Shown: in pieces, positions 6,113 through 15,145 of the stretch | How positions within the stretch are numbered: the first letter of the stretch is position 1 | Layout: each line of letters opens with the position of its first letter | Assembly: GCA_937885735.1 (NCBI GenBank) | Contig: CALABN010000264.1 | Span: 1 to 16,883 of the forward strand | DNA: 16,883 bases | Source: an uncultured Bacteroidota bacterium | GTDB lineage: Bacteria; Bacteroidota; Bacteroidia; Bacteroidales; SZUA-534 | Direction of reading: 5' to 3' | Translations under genes and position numbers: made by a program | Notes under the pieces: generated by a model | What the model was told of the DNA's origin: nothing | The model's database searches: none | Seen by the model: the letters and a program-made list of their open reading frames with translations, nothing else

Positions 6113-8533
6113 TTACTGTTTTATGAAAATCAGGTTTCGATAATCAGAGCCGGTTATGGTTTTGATTGTGTAAATGCCTTTTGGCAAGGTTGTTATGTCG
6201 ATTTCGCCATTCGAAAGGCCGGAAGTGAGCAATGTGCCTGCAATGTTGAAAATCTCATAATTGAAAACGCCGTCAATTCCGTTGATGTTCAGCGTGTTGC
6301 TAGCCGGGTTCGGGTAAAGTCCGATTCTGTTGGCAGAAGAATCGTTGATGCCGGATATCTTCTTGCTAGGGTCAACTTCGCCTAAAATGGTGATTGTTCC
6401 GAATGAAGCGGCGCTCTGCCATGCGTTGTCGGATGTCGAGTTCCATGCAATCTTGTTGTCGCGGCTGCTGCCATCATCGTCGTCGTTAATCATGAATTCA
6501 AATCCAATTGCCATGTTTGATTGCACGTCGCATTTGATTGTTGTCCACGGAATTCGTATTTCGGCAACGTATCCATGTTGGTTGGGTGCCACTACGAATT
6601 CGATGCCGTTGGTCTTGTATGAAGTTGGAATGGTCTCGATGTGTGACGGACTGTCGTAGTTGAACGACAGTTGCACGTCGTCGTTGTCGTAGGACCCGCC
6701 TTTTGAGTTGTTGCAGTCGAAGTACAGTTCTACGTTGTCGTTTTCATAGACATCGCCACCGTCGTTGACGAGTTCATTGTCGGTCACGTCGCAAAGTGCG
6801 TAAATGTAGTTTTCGTCCCAAAGCAACTGAACATATCCGCTACAGTCGTTGCTGCCGTTGCCTCCGTTTCCAGTCAGTACGTTGTTGGCGTAAAGTTTCA
6901 CGGCATTGGCCCATGCCTCGTCAATCTTTCCATCGATGGCGGGGGCAGTCTCGGCCTTTTCGACACCAATTATTGGTGTCTTGACGGTGATGGTAATGGT
7001 GTTCGATTTTTTGTATAGTCCGGTGGAGTCGGTGGCAACGGCATATACATTATAAGTGCCGGATTCCATTCCGCTCAAGTTGTATTCGTAAGGTTGTGTG
7101 TAGGCGGTTTTTACCTTTATTCCGTTAACAAAGAATTCAACTTTTTCCACGTCGTTGTTAATGTCTTCAACATCAACTTTGACATTGATAGACTCAGGAA
7201 GTTCGTCGGCGGAGTATGTGATGCTGCCTTGTGGCTCTGTGATTTTTGCTTTTGGCTGATTAGGGTTCGCAGGCTTCCAACCTTCGTACCAGCGTTCGTA
7301 GTTGACGGTGTCCATTTTCGCATAGTTGCTGCCGTCGGTGATGGTGCGAATCATCGTGTTGACGGTTGTGTCGCCGAAGATGAATTTCTGCGCAAATGCT
7401 TTCACTGCTTCATTTTCGGCATTGGTGGCGCTGCAGTGTCCGTGTCCGCCGTCGATTACGAATCCGAATCGGTCTTCGATTCCGAATGTCTCATAGATTT
7501 TTTCGGCGGCGCGGCAAGTTATGTATGTTGAAAAGTCGCCAAGCCATTCCATGTCGGTGTTGCCCAAAACCAGAAGCGCACGTGGCGCGCACATAGCCAG
7601 AATCTCGTGGTGATCGTGAGGCAGAATGTCTTGCTTCCCGCTGAATTGCTGCATGCTTGTCATAAACCACGAATAGTTGGTGTTGCCGATGCCTTCAACG
7701 CTCTTTTTGATTTGCTTGCTTGTATAGTCGATGGTTCGCCATGCACTTGCGCCACCGCCACCAGATTCCTGCACAACGGTGAGAGCCACGCGCTCGTCGT
7801 ATGCTCCGGCAAACATTGCCATCTTGCCAGCATAGGAGCATCCGCTCAAGGCTATATGTTCAAGGTCGACGTTAAGTTGTCCTTTCTCTTTCACAATCTC
7901 AAGTCCGTCAATCAGTCGGCTGACACCCCACGCCCATTTGCTATAGTTGCCGTTGTCATAAAGTTCGGGATAAAGGACATTGAATGGGTCGTTTGGATAA
8001 CGCTTGCTGTCGGATCCGTAGGTTGCCACTTGGTCGTGGCTGAAGGACATTGAAATACATCCGTTGAATAACGATGATAGGCTCGACATCCCCATTGCGA
8101 TGAATACAGGGTGCGGACCGTCGCCCGAAGGAATTGTCAGATTGGAAGTCAGAGTGGCTATGTTTTCGCCAACTCTTACGGTCACGGTCAGCACGCCGTT
8201 TTCAAAATCGGCGTCAACCTGTTCGCGGTCAACTTCGGGTTTTTCGCCAATCTCGTAATACTCCACTTCCGATTTTATCTCGTTGCGGCGTTTCTCCCAA
8301 TCGGCGAAATCTTCCGAGCGCCCTGAGCCGTCGGACCATGCAAAAGGGTCGGGTAGCATTGCGTAACTTTCCATTTGGTCTGTTGCTAGTTTTGCCGGTT
8401 TTGCAAAACTGGCCCCCGAATTTTCGACTGAAAATACATTCGGGATGATCGTGCTTGACACTTGCGACTCGGCATTGACGCCAATGGCCACGGAGCCGAA
8501 AATGGCAGTGAATAAAAGTGATCTTGCGTTCAT
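6113..8533 (-). CDS. Secreted CE15-like (glucuronoyl esterase family) esterase with Ig-like, CBM9-like and type IX sorting domains
   Basis: Domains of the 806-residue protein in order: a signal peptide (cleavage likely after Ala21, VNA-ES); an alpha/beta hydrolase of the CE15 type (about 50-395) with nucleophile motif GCSYAGK (231-237, Ser233), an acidic residue in VQESGGGG (Glu256) and a candidate catalytic His in GGHGHCS (362-368); a bacterial Ig-like domain (about 428-518); a CBM9/DOMON-like domain (about 525-715, starting with the APAIDGKIDEAW signature); and a C-terminal Por/T9SS type A sorting domain (about 730-806, with YPNPASNTL). CE15 enzymes hydrolyse esters between xylan glucuronic acid and lignin. 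The usual signature is GCSRxGK, whereas here the Arg is Tyr234, so the substrate or mechanism may differ. The protein should be exported and surface-anchored or released through T9SS. It is flanked by its own terminator; no polysaccharide-utilisation genes are adjacent. Confidence 0.85.
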   Translation of the reverse strand: MNARSLLFTAIFGSVAIGVNAESQVSSTIIPNVFSVENSGASFAKPAKLATDQMESYAMLPDPFAWSDGSGRSEDFADWEKRRNEIKSEVEYYEIGEKPEVDREQVDADFENGVLTVTVRVGENIATLTSNLTIPSGDGPHPVFIAMGMSSLSSLFNGCISMSFSHDQVATYGSDSKRYPNDPFNVLYPELYDNGNYSKWAWGVSRLIDGLEIVKEKGQLNVDLEHIALSGCSYAGKMAMFAGAYDERVALTVVQESGGGGASAWRTIDYTSKQIKKSVEGIGNTNYSWFMTSMQQFSGKQDILPHDHHEILAMCAPRALLVLGNTDMEWLGDFSTYITCRAAEKIYETFGIEDRFGFVIDGGHGHCSATNAENEAVKAFAQKFIFGDTTVNTMIRTITDGSNYAKMDTVNYERWYEGWKPANPNQPKAKITEPQGSITYSADELPESINVKVDVEDINNDVEKVEFFVNGIKVKTAYTQPYEYNLSGMESGTYNVYAVATDSTGLYKKSNTITITVKTPIIGVEKAETAPAIDGKIDEAWANAVKLYANNVLTGNGGNGSNDCSGYVQLLWDENYIYALCDVTDNELVNDGGDVYENDNVELYFDCNNSKGGSYDNDDVQLSFNYDSPSHIETIPTSYKTNGIEFVVAPNQHGYVAEIRIPWTTIKCDVQSNMAIGFEFMINDDDDGSSRDNKIAWNSTSDNAWQSAASFGTITILGEVDPSKKISGINDSSANRIGLYPNPASNTLNINGIDGVFNYEIFNIAGTLLTSGLSNGEIDITTLPKGIYTIKTITGSDYRNLIFIKQ

Positions 8534-8609
8534 ATCTTTATTGTTTTAAAGTTTTTACGATGGCAAGATTCCTGTTTTCTGTCACTTTTATTAGCACAAT
8601 AATGTCTTT

Positions 8610-8636
8610 GTGGTGGAATGAATTTAAGTGGTGGAA
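8610..8636. repeat. Direct repeat GTGGTGGAA upstream of the esterase gene
   Basis: GTGGTGGAA occurs at 8610-8618 and again at 8628-8636, 18 bases apart, about 80-100 bases upstream of the esterase start. It could be an operator in the promoter region. I see no clear -7/-33 pair here, so this is a weak call. Confidence 0.25.
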
Positions 8637-8751
8637 AAATTACGTTTTACGGAGCATTTTTTTTATTGGCAGTGTGAAGAAAGACATAAAGCCAGATAAA
8701 AAATCAGTGTCTGAAATTGAAAGTTCTTGAGTATGCGTGTCGTTAAGGCAC

Positions 8752-8782
8752 AAAAAAAGGAGTCTGTGTGGACTCCTTTTTA
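8752..8782 (-). terminator. Intrinsic terminator of the FadL-like gene, bidirectional in form
   Basis: AAAAAGGAGTC (8754-8764) and GACTCCTTTTT (8771-8781) form an 11-bp perfect stem with loop TGTGTG. Seven A at 8752-8758 give a U-run on the minus strand and five T (8777-8781) one on the plus strand. It lies about 20 bases past the FadL-like stop codon. Confidence 0.85.
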
Positions 8783-8801
8783 TTGTGTTGAGGTTAATTC
8801 C

Positions 8802-10235
8802 CTAAAATTTATAGCATACGCCAAGTGCGAACGTGTTGTTGATTTTGTCGAACGACTCGTTGTATTTCAGGCCTGTATTGGCATCGGTCTTCTCCACGGT
8901 CACCTTGTCGTATGTCGATAGCATGTAGCCCAAATCGATGTTCAGATTTTTGCCGATGTTGATTCTGCCGCCAAGTCCGAAAGTGTTGGTGTTCAGGCTG
9001 AAATCCATGTCGGTTTGGAACTCGTCGGTTGCGCCAGTAATTCCACGTTGATAGCCGCAACTCAATGAAAGCATGCTGTTGATGTCGTATTCCAGGCCCA
9101 AGGCGAACTCGTACATGTTGTGGTCGAGCAGTTTCTCGCGGCCTCCCCAGTCAGCCTTCTTGTCTAGGTAGTAGGTGAACGATAGCGATGTGCGGAATTT
9201 GTCGGTAATTGAAATGTTGGCACCTGCGGCAAAAATTCCTGGAACGTCTTTCCTGAAGGTGGAATCGTCCTTGAACATGCCGTTGCCGTCGTGTTCGGCG
9301 TCCGAGTCGTTTGTCAACTCGATTTTTGTGTTGAACTCGAACCTTGCGGCAAGGTTCAGCCAGTCGGTTGCTTTAAAGTCCAATCCGATAATCGGTGCAA
9401 CGCCAAGTCCCGACTGCGATGCATCTACTTCCATGCCCGAAGTCGCCGATGCGTAGGCTTTCATTGTGTAATAATTGACAGTGGCCTCTTGTGCTTCTTC
9501 TGTCATGCCGGCAGCGGCATATTGGTCGGCGGCGCCTTTCATTGCAGTGGCGGCTTGGTTGAAGAAAGCAGGTGCTGAAATCATGTCGCCTTTCAGACCC
9601 ATTGCTTCAACCTGCGGGTTGATCTTGATGTTGCGGATGTGACCTTCATACTTGTTCTTGACATAGGTCAGACGCGCACCTACGCTTGCCGACAATTTAT
9701 CGGTGATGGCGTATGCCGCACCTAACTGTCCAGCGTACATTATGCTTCCGCCTTCAAACTGGATGTCGACATCGTAGCCGGTGGTGGTGTACCCTTTGGC
9801 ATTTAGTGCCAGTGGAATGGCGGCTATTGATTTCTCAAAAGATGCCAGACCTTTGTCGTAAGTGGCAGAGCCACCGCCACCTATAGGCCCTGCATTTAGC
9901 GACAGCGCCAATCGCTCTTTCTTCCACGATGCAAACAGCGTAGGGTAGAAGGGCACAAAAATGTCGCCCTTGTACTCGTGGTTTTTCAAGTACTTCAGGT
10001 CGCAGGTGGTGGTGCGTTCCTGAATCGGCATCTGCCAGTCAAACGACAATTTCAGTCCGTCGTCGAGCAAGGCTGTGCCAGCAGGGTTGAAGTAAGCCGC
10101 ATCGATGTCGATTGCGGCATTGCGCGACTGCGTGCGTACGAATTGCACGCTTTGGTTTGTGTTGGTTAGAATTCCGCCAGCAAAGGCGCTTGAGCCCATC
10201 AGGGCAAGGACAGTCAGTCCAAAAAATCGCTTCAT
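8802..10235 (-). CDS. FadL/OmpP1/TodX-family outer membrane channel
   Basis: This 477-residue outer membrane beta-barrel protein belongs to the family that lets long-chain fatty acids or other hydrophobic molecules cross the outer membrane. Seen: a signal peptide MKRFFGLTVLALMGSSAFA cleaved after Ala19; the family's N-terminal signature AAYFNPAGTA (46-55) with the conserved NPAG; alternating barrel strands throughout; and a terminal aromatic residue (CYKF, ending in Phe) as expected for BamA recognition. A helical Ala/Glu/Gln-rich stretch at about 220-265 is probably an extracellular loop insertion. The length is close to E. coli FadL. The substrate cannot be told, and the E. coli gene name is not warranted. 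It is divergent from parE, sharing a 231-base spacer, and has its own terminator. Bacteroidota carry several such paralogues, so a specific role is uncertain. Confidence 0.88.
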   Translation of the reverse strand: MKRFFGLTVLALMGSSAFAGGILTNTNQSVQFVRTQSRNAAIDIDAAYFNPAGTALLDDGLKLSFDWQMPIQERTTTCDLKYLKNHEYKGDIFVPFYPTLFASWKKERLALSLNAGPIGGGGSATYDKGLASFEKSIAAIPLALNAKGYTTTGYDVDIQFEGGSIMYAGQLGAAYAITDKLSASVGARLTYVKNKYEGHIRNIKINPQVEAMGLKGDMISAPAFFNQAATAMKGAADQYAAAGMTEEAQEATVNYYTMKAYASATSGMEVDASQSGLGVAPIIGLDFKATDWLNLAARFEFNTKIELTNDSDAEHDGNGMFKDDSTFRKDVPGIFAAGANISITDKFRTSLSFTYYLDKKADWGGREKLLDHNMYEFALGLEYDINSMLSLSCGYQRGITGATDEFQTDMDFSLNTNTFGLGGRINIGKNLNIDLGYMLSTYDKVTVEKTDANTGLKYNESFDKINNTFALGVCYKF

Positions 10236-10436
10236 AAATATTAGTTTTTAGTTGAATCACATTTGAAACAAAAAACTTGCCATTTTGTTGATGAAAATGC
10301 AAATGTTTTGTTGCACCAATTGATTTGTCGGTGGTAGTCAGGTCTTTATTTATGCAAAAAAAATAACGTGGAGTTCCGGTTCATTTTCAACCCCGCGTTG
10401 TTGATAAGTCAAAAAAGCAAGCCACACCTAAATATT

Positions 10437-10444
10437 TATATTTG
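10437..10444 (+). promoter_or_regulatory. Candidate -7 promoter element for the parE operon
   Basis: TATATTTG is a perfect match to the Bacteroidota -7 box TAnnTTTG and lies 22 bases before the parE ATG, so transcription would start around 10450 with a very short leader. No TTTG -33 element is seen at the usual distance. A start site here would also exclude the longer GTG-initiated reading of parE. Confidence 0.45.
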
Positions 10445-10466
10445 GCAAAAATTTTTTTTTTCTCGT

Positions 10467-12386
10467 ATGACTAGTTATACTGACGACAACATCAAAACCC
10501 TTGAGGGATTGGAGCATGTGCGCTTGCGTCCGGGCATGTACATTGGCAAGCTCGGCGATGGCAACAGTACCGACGATGGCATCTATGTGCTGCTCAAGGA
10601 GGTTATCGACAACTCTATCGATGAGTTCCGTATGAATGCCGGTAGCATTATCGACATACGGTTGGCTGACAAGACACTGACCGTGCGTGACTACGGACGA
10701 GGCATTCCGCAAGGTAAAATGGTGGCGGCCGTATCCATAATGAACACGGGCGGCAAGTACGACACCAAATCGTTCCAGAAATCAGTCGGATTGAATGGCG
10801 TGGGTACAAAGGCGGTCAATGCATTGTCGTCGCAGTTCTCAGTATGGTCGTACCGCGATGGAATGGTCAAGCAGGCCGATTTTGCCGCAGGCAAGCTTGT
10901 CAAGGAGTATGACCTTGCACCGACTACCGAAAAGAACGGGACAAAGGTGCAGTTTACTCCCGACGAGGCTGTGTTCGGCCCATTCTCGTACCACGAGGAT
11001 TTTATCGAGACAATGTTGCGCAACTATTCATACCTGAACACAGGCCTGACTCTTGTGTTCAACGGACAGAAATTCCTGTCGCGCAACGGCTTGCTCGATT
11101 TGCTGCAGGAGCGCAACACTGCTGAGCCGCTTTACCCGATAGTGCATCTGAAAGGCCAGGATATTGAAGTTGCCTTCACTCACACCGACCAGTACGGCGA
11201 AGATTACTACTCGTTTGTCAATGGTCAGTACACCACTCAAGGCGGTACCCACCAAAGTGCCTTGCGTGAGCATCTTTCCCGTACAATCAAGGATTTCTAC
11301 CAGAAGAACTTCGAACTTACCGATATACGTGGCGGCATAGTCGCAACAATTGCCATAAACGTAATTGAACCAACATTCGAAAGCCAGACAAAAGTCAAGC
11401 TGGGCTCGCCAAATATGGCGCCTGACAAGGACAGCGACGGCAACCCGTATGAATTGAGCGGCGTCAGCGTGAACAAGTTCGTAGGCGATTTCATAAAGAA
11501 GGAAGTTGATGATTTCCTGCACAAAAACGCCGATACGGCCAATATCCTTCTGAAGAAAATACAGGATGCCGAAAAGGAGCGCAAACTGCTTTCTGGCGTT
11601 CAGAAGAAGGCCCGCGACCTTGCAAAGAAAGTCAGCCTGCACAACGATAAGTTGCGTGACTGCCGCATCCATCTCAACGACCAGAAGCCTGTCTATCCGA
11701 AAGGCGTGACCGAAAAATCGGACGACGACGAGAAATTGGACTTGCGCAACGAATCCTCGATATTCCTCACCGAGGGTGATTCTGCTTCAGGTTCAATAAC
11801 CAAAAGCCGAAATGTCGAGACACAAGCCGTTTTCAGTCTTCGAGGCAAACCGCTCAACTGCTACGGAATGACCAAGAAAGTTGTATATGAGAACGATGAG
11901 TTCAACTTCCTTCAAGCCGCACTGAACATTGAAGACAGTCTCGATGACCTTCGATACAACAAAGTGATAATTGCAACCGATGCCGATGTCGACGGAATGC
12001 ACATCCGCTTGCTTATCATAACGTTCTTCCTGCAATTCTTCCCCGACCTTATTCGTAAGCATCACGTCTATATATTGCAGACACCGCTTTTCCGCGTTCG
12101 CAACAAGAAAGTGACCAAATATTGCTATAGCGAGGCCGAACGTGACGATGCCGCCAAGGAGATTGGCTCTACTGCCGAGATTACTCGATTCAAAGGTTTG
12201 GGTGAAATTTCGCCTGACGAGTTCAAGAATTTCATCGGAAAGGATATCCGTCTCGACCTTGTCAATATAAAAATGGGCGATAATATTGCCAATTTGCTGA
12301 CATACTATATGGGCAAGAATACAATGCAACGTCAGCAGTTTATTATTGACAATCTGCGAATTGAAGAAGATTTAGTTGAGGAATAA
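10467..12386 (+). CDS. parE: DNA topoisomerase IV subunit B (ATPase)
   Basis: This 639-residue ATPase/TOPRIM subunit of topoisomerase IV acts with ParC to decatenate daughter chromosomes. Motifs: GHKL ATPase residues Glu45 and Asn49 (KEVIDNS), DYGRGIP (75-81), the ATP-lid glycine segment GLNGVG (108-113), the QTK loop (307-309), TOPRIM EGDSASG (436-442) and DADVDG (505-510), and RFKGLGE (574-580). The length and the partner gene favour ParE over GyrB. The frame is open upstream to a GTG at 10368, but homology to type IIA B subunits begins at [10 protein letters not shown] and the ATG at 10467 follows the -7 box, so I chose the ATG. At the position of E. coli GyrB Tyr109/ParE Tyr105, the known Fic-toxin target, this protein has Phe103 (TKSFQKS). 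parC follows after 28 bases. Confidence 0.95.
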   Translation: MTSYTDDNIKTLEGLEHVRLRPGMYIGKLGDGNSTDDGIYVLLKEVIDNSIDEFRMNAGSIIDIRLADKTLTVRDYGRGIPQGKMVAAVSIMNTGGKYDTKSFQKSVGLNGVGTKAVNALSSQFSVWSYRDGMVKQADFAAGKLVKEYDLAPTTEKNGTKVQFTPDEAVFGPFSYHEDFIETMLRNYSYLNTGLTLVFNGQKFLSRNGLLDLLQERNTAEPLYPIVHLKGQDIEVAFTHTDQYGEDYYSFVNGQYTTQGGTHQSALREHLSRTIKDFYQKNFELTDIRGGIVATIAINVIEPTFESQTKVKLGSPNMAPDKDSDGNPYELSGVSVNKFVGDFIKKEVDDFLHKNADTANILLKKIQDAEKERKLLSGVQKKARDLAKKVSLHNDKLRDCRIHLNDQKPVYPKGVTEKSDDDEKLDLRNESSIFLTEGDSASGSITKSRNVETQAVFSLRGKPLNCYGMTKKVVYENDEFNFLQAALNIEDSLDDLRYNKVIIATDADVDGMHIRLLIITFFLQFFPDLIRKHHVYILQTPLFRVRNKKVTKYCYSEAERDDAAKEIGSTAEITRFKGLGEISPDEFKNFIGKDIRLDLVNIKMGDNIANLLTYYMGKNTMQRQQFIIDNLRIEEDLVEE

Positions 12387-12414
12387 TTTAGGAACATAGC
12401 ACAATAACGATATT

Positions 12415-15135
12415 ATGTCAGACGAATTTGACAATACACCAATCGACCCAGAGGACGAGCATCTTCAAGATGATGGCCAGGAGTCGGAAATGAACGAGGA
12501 CGAGGTGACTGAATTTGACGGCGTCGATGAAGTTAAGCCTTTCGAAGGAATAACTAACGACCTGAACAACACGTCGAGCGTCACGGGTATGTACCAGAAT
12601 TGGTTTCTCGATTACGCTTCGTATGTCATTCTCGACCGTGCCGTGCCTCATATCGACGATGGCTTGAAACCTGTCCAGCGCCGCGTGTTGCACGCTATGA
12701 AGCGCATCGACGACGGACGTTTCAATAAAGTTGCCAACATAGTGGGACAGACAATGCAATTCCACCCTCACGGCGATGCAGGCATTTACACTGCGCTTGT
12801 CGGCTTGGGGCAGAAAGACTTGCTTATTGATTGCCAAGGCAACTGGGGCAACATTTTCACGGGCGACGGCGCAGCCGCTTCACGTTACATTGAGGCCCGC
12901 CTTTCAAAGTTCGCACTTGACGTGGTGTTCTCGCCAAAAATCACTGAATGGCAGTTGTCGTACGACGGCCGAAACCGTGAACCGGTAACACTTCCTGTCA
13001 AGTTCCCGCTTCTTCTGTCGCAAGGCGTCGAGGGTATAGCAGTGGGACTGGCGTCAAAAATCCTGCCTCACAACTTCAACGAACTTATCGATGCCAGCAT
13101 CCTTTACTTGCAGGGCAAGCCATTCGAGATTTATCCCGATTTCCCGACAGCCGGGCTTATCGACGTGTCAAAATACAACGATGGTTTGCGTGGCGGCTCC
13201 GTGAGAGTGCGTACACGTATCGAAAAGGTCGATAACAAGTCGCTTATGATTAAGGATGTCCCTTACGGAAAAAGCACGGCGTCACTAATCGACACAATAT
13301 TGAAGGCTAACGAAAAAGGCAAGATAAAGATTAAGAAGGTTGACGACAACACAGCCGCCGAAGTCGAAATAATGGTTTATCTTCAGCCAGGCGTTTCGCC
13401 CGACAAGACTATTGACGCACTCTACGCATTTACCGACTGCGAAATGTCCATATCGCCTAACTGCTGCGTCATCGAGAACGACAAGCCTTGCTTCATAGGC
13501 GTTTCCGAACTTTTGCGCCATTCTGCCGACCACACTGTCGAACTTTTGCGCAAGGAACTGTTGGTCGAACTCGACGAGTTGGAGCAGGATTGGAACTTCT
13601 CGTCGCTCGAGCGCCTGTTCATCGAGTTGGGAATCTATAAGGACAAGGAATACGAGAATGGCGAGAACTACGAAGTGGTTATCAAGCATATACGCAAGCG
13701 AATACAGCCTTACGAGGACAAGTTCATCCGCCCGATAACCGACGACGATATCCGCAAACTATTTGAAATAAAGATGCGCAGGATTCTCAAGTTCTCAAGC
13801 GAGGAAGCCGACGAGCATCTGCGTGAACTTGAGACAAATATTGCCGAGGTCAAGAACAACCTTGAACATATCATCGACTACGCCATCAACTATTTCCGCC
13901 AGATTAAGAAGAAATACGGCAAGGACCGCGACCGAAAGACCGAATTGCGCAATTTCGACAACATTGAAGTTACCAAGGTCGCCGAATCGAACCAGAAACT
14001 CTATTGCAACCGCGAAGAGGGATTCATTGGCACAAGCCTGAAAAAGGACGAGTACGTATGCGACTGTTCCGACATTGACGATGTGATTGTGTTCCGTAAC
14101 GACGGCAAATATATGATTACCAAAGTGCAGGACAAGAAATTCGTCGGCAAGGACATTCAGCATGTTGCTGTTTTCCGCAAGAACGACGAGCGTACAATCT
14201 ACAATGTCATCTATCGCGATGGCAAGGCAGGATATGTATATATGAAACGCTTTGCAGTAAAGGGAGTTACACGCGACAAGGAATACGATTTGACACAAGG
14301 AAAGCCCGGTTCGAAAATCCTGTATTTCACTGCAAACCCAAATGGCGAGGCCGAAGTAATCAAGATTTACCTTCGCCCAAGGCCAGGTTTGAAAAAACTC
14401 ATTTTTGAGCTCGATTTCAGCAAGTTGATGATAAAGGGACGCCAAAGCCAAGGCAACATCCTCACTCGTCAGCAGGTTCATCGCATAATCCTCAAGGATG
14501 CAGGAGTTTCGACATTGGGCGGACTCAAGATTTGGTTCGACGACGTTGTAATGCGCTTAAGTACCGATGAACGTGCGATTTACGTGGGCGAGTTCCGTGG
14601 CGACGACCGAATACTCGTTATCACCAAGAGCGGAACATATCAACTTACCAGTTTCGACCTTACGAACCACTATCCTGAAGATGTGCTCTTGATTGAAAAA
14701 TACGTGCCAGGCAAGATTTTTACTGCCGTATTTTGGGATGCCGAACAACAATTCTACTATATCAAGCGTTTTGAAATTGCTGATTCAAAGAAGATTGAAC
14801 CATTCATTTCAGCCGAGGACGGCTCAAAACTTGTGTTGCTCACAAGCCAGCGTTGGCCTCAAGTGCGCATAATATTCGGAGGCAAGCACGCAGAGCGTCC
14901 TGCCGAGGATATCAATGTTGATGAGTTTATCGGTGTCAAGGGAGTTGCGGCCAAAGGCAAGCGCCTGACTACATTCGAGGTTAAGGACATTGTTGAAATA
15001 GAGCCTATAAAGGAAGAAGAGCCAGAACCGATTGAAGAAGAGATGATTGCCGATGAAGGTCCTGATTTCTCCGATAATAATGATTCGGATGTCCGTCCGC
15101 CAGAGACGCCAGGTGAGCAGATGAGCCTGTTCTAA
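12415..15135 (+). CDS. parC: DNA topoisomerase IV subunit A (breakage-reunion)
   Basis: This 906-residue partner of ParE cleaves and religates DNA. Seen: the [15 protein letters not shown] core (81-95), the quinolone-region segment HPHGDAGIY (117-125), and the catalytic tyrosine Tyr158 in [10 protein letters not shown] (155-164). A C-terminal beta-pinwheel-type region follows, and then an acidic tail rich in Glu/Pro ending in MSLF. The N-terminal 45 or so residues are also acidic. At the two positions where quinolones are usually held (E. coli GyrA Ser83 and Asp87), it has Ala122 and Thr126, as far as a hand alignment shows. The ATG at 12415 lies 28 bases after the parE stop and fic begins 10 bases after the parC stop, so the genes are probably co-transcribed. 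The length matches Bacteroidota ParC proteins. Confidence 0.95.
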   Translation: MSDEFDNTPIDPEDEHLQDDGQESEMNEDEVTEFDGVDEVKPFEGITNDLNNTSSVTGMYQNWFLDYASYVILDRAVPHIDDGLKPVQRRVLHAMKRIDDGRFNKVANIVGQTMQFHPHGDAGIYTALVGLGQKDLLIDCQGNWGNIFTGDGAAASRYIEARLSKFALDVVFSPKITEWQLSYDGRNREPVTLPVKFPLLLSQGVEGIAVGLASKILPHNFNELIDASILYLQGKPFEIYPDFPTAGLIDVSKYNDGLRGGSVRVRTRIEKVDNKSLMIKDVPYGKSTASLIDTILKANEKGKIKIKKVDDNTAAEVEIMVYLQPGVSPDKTIDALYAFTDCEMSISPNCCVIENDKPCFIGVSELLRHSADHTVELLRKELLVELDELEQDWNFSSLERLFIELGIYKDKEYENGENYEVVIKHIRKRIQPYEDKFIRPITDDDIRKLFEIKMRRILKFSSEEADEHLRELETNIAEVKNNLEHIIDYAINYFRQIKKKYGKDRDRKTELRNFDNIEVTKVAESNQKLYCNREEGFIGTSLKKDEYVCDCSDIDDVIVFRNDGKYMITKVQDKKFVGKDIQHVAVFRKNDERTIYNVIYRDGKAGYVYMKRFAVKGVTRDKEYDLTQGKPGSKILYFTANPNGEAEVIKIYLRPRPGLKKLIFELDFSKLMIKGRQSQGNILTRQQVHRIILKDAGVSTLGGLKIWFDDVVMRLSTDERAIYVGEFRGDDRILVITKSGTYQLTSFDLTNHYPEDVLLIEKYVPGKIFTAVFWDAEQQFYYIKRFEIADSKKIEPFISAEDGSKLVLLTSQRWPQVRIIFGGKHAERPAEDINVDEFIGVKGVAAKGKRLTTFEVKDIVEIEPIKEEEPEPIEEEMIADEGPDFSDNNDSDVRPPETPGEQMSLF

Positions 15136-15145
15136 AAAATTGATT

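Noticed and set aside
8560..8730. A plus-strand 56-codon frame between the FadL-like and esterase genes
   Set aside because: No recognisable family or start signal; it overlaps the esterase upstream region on the opposite strand and looks like a chance frame in A/T-rich DNA.
10368..10466. N-terminal extension of ParE from a GTG codon
   Set aside because: The extra 33 residues are not like the ParE family, the DNA is A/T-rich, and the -7 box TATATTTG lies inside it. The ATG at 10467 matches the family start.
13795..14481. Long antisense frame (228 codons) opposite parC, and similar ones opposite parE and res
   Set aside because: They mirror codon bias of strongly supported genes, have no motifs and no expected starts.
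15140..15145. TTG start for the Fic gene, two codons upstream
   Set aside because: The ATG at 15146 gives the normal family start (MSKIS), while the upstream codon is a weak initiator 4 bases after the parC stop.
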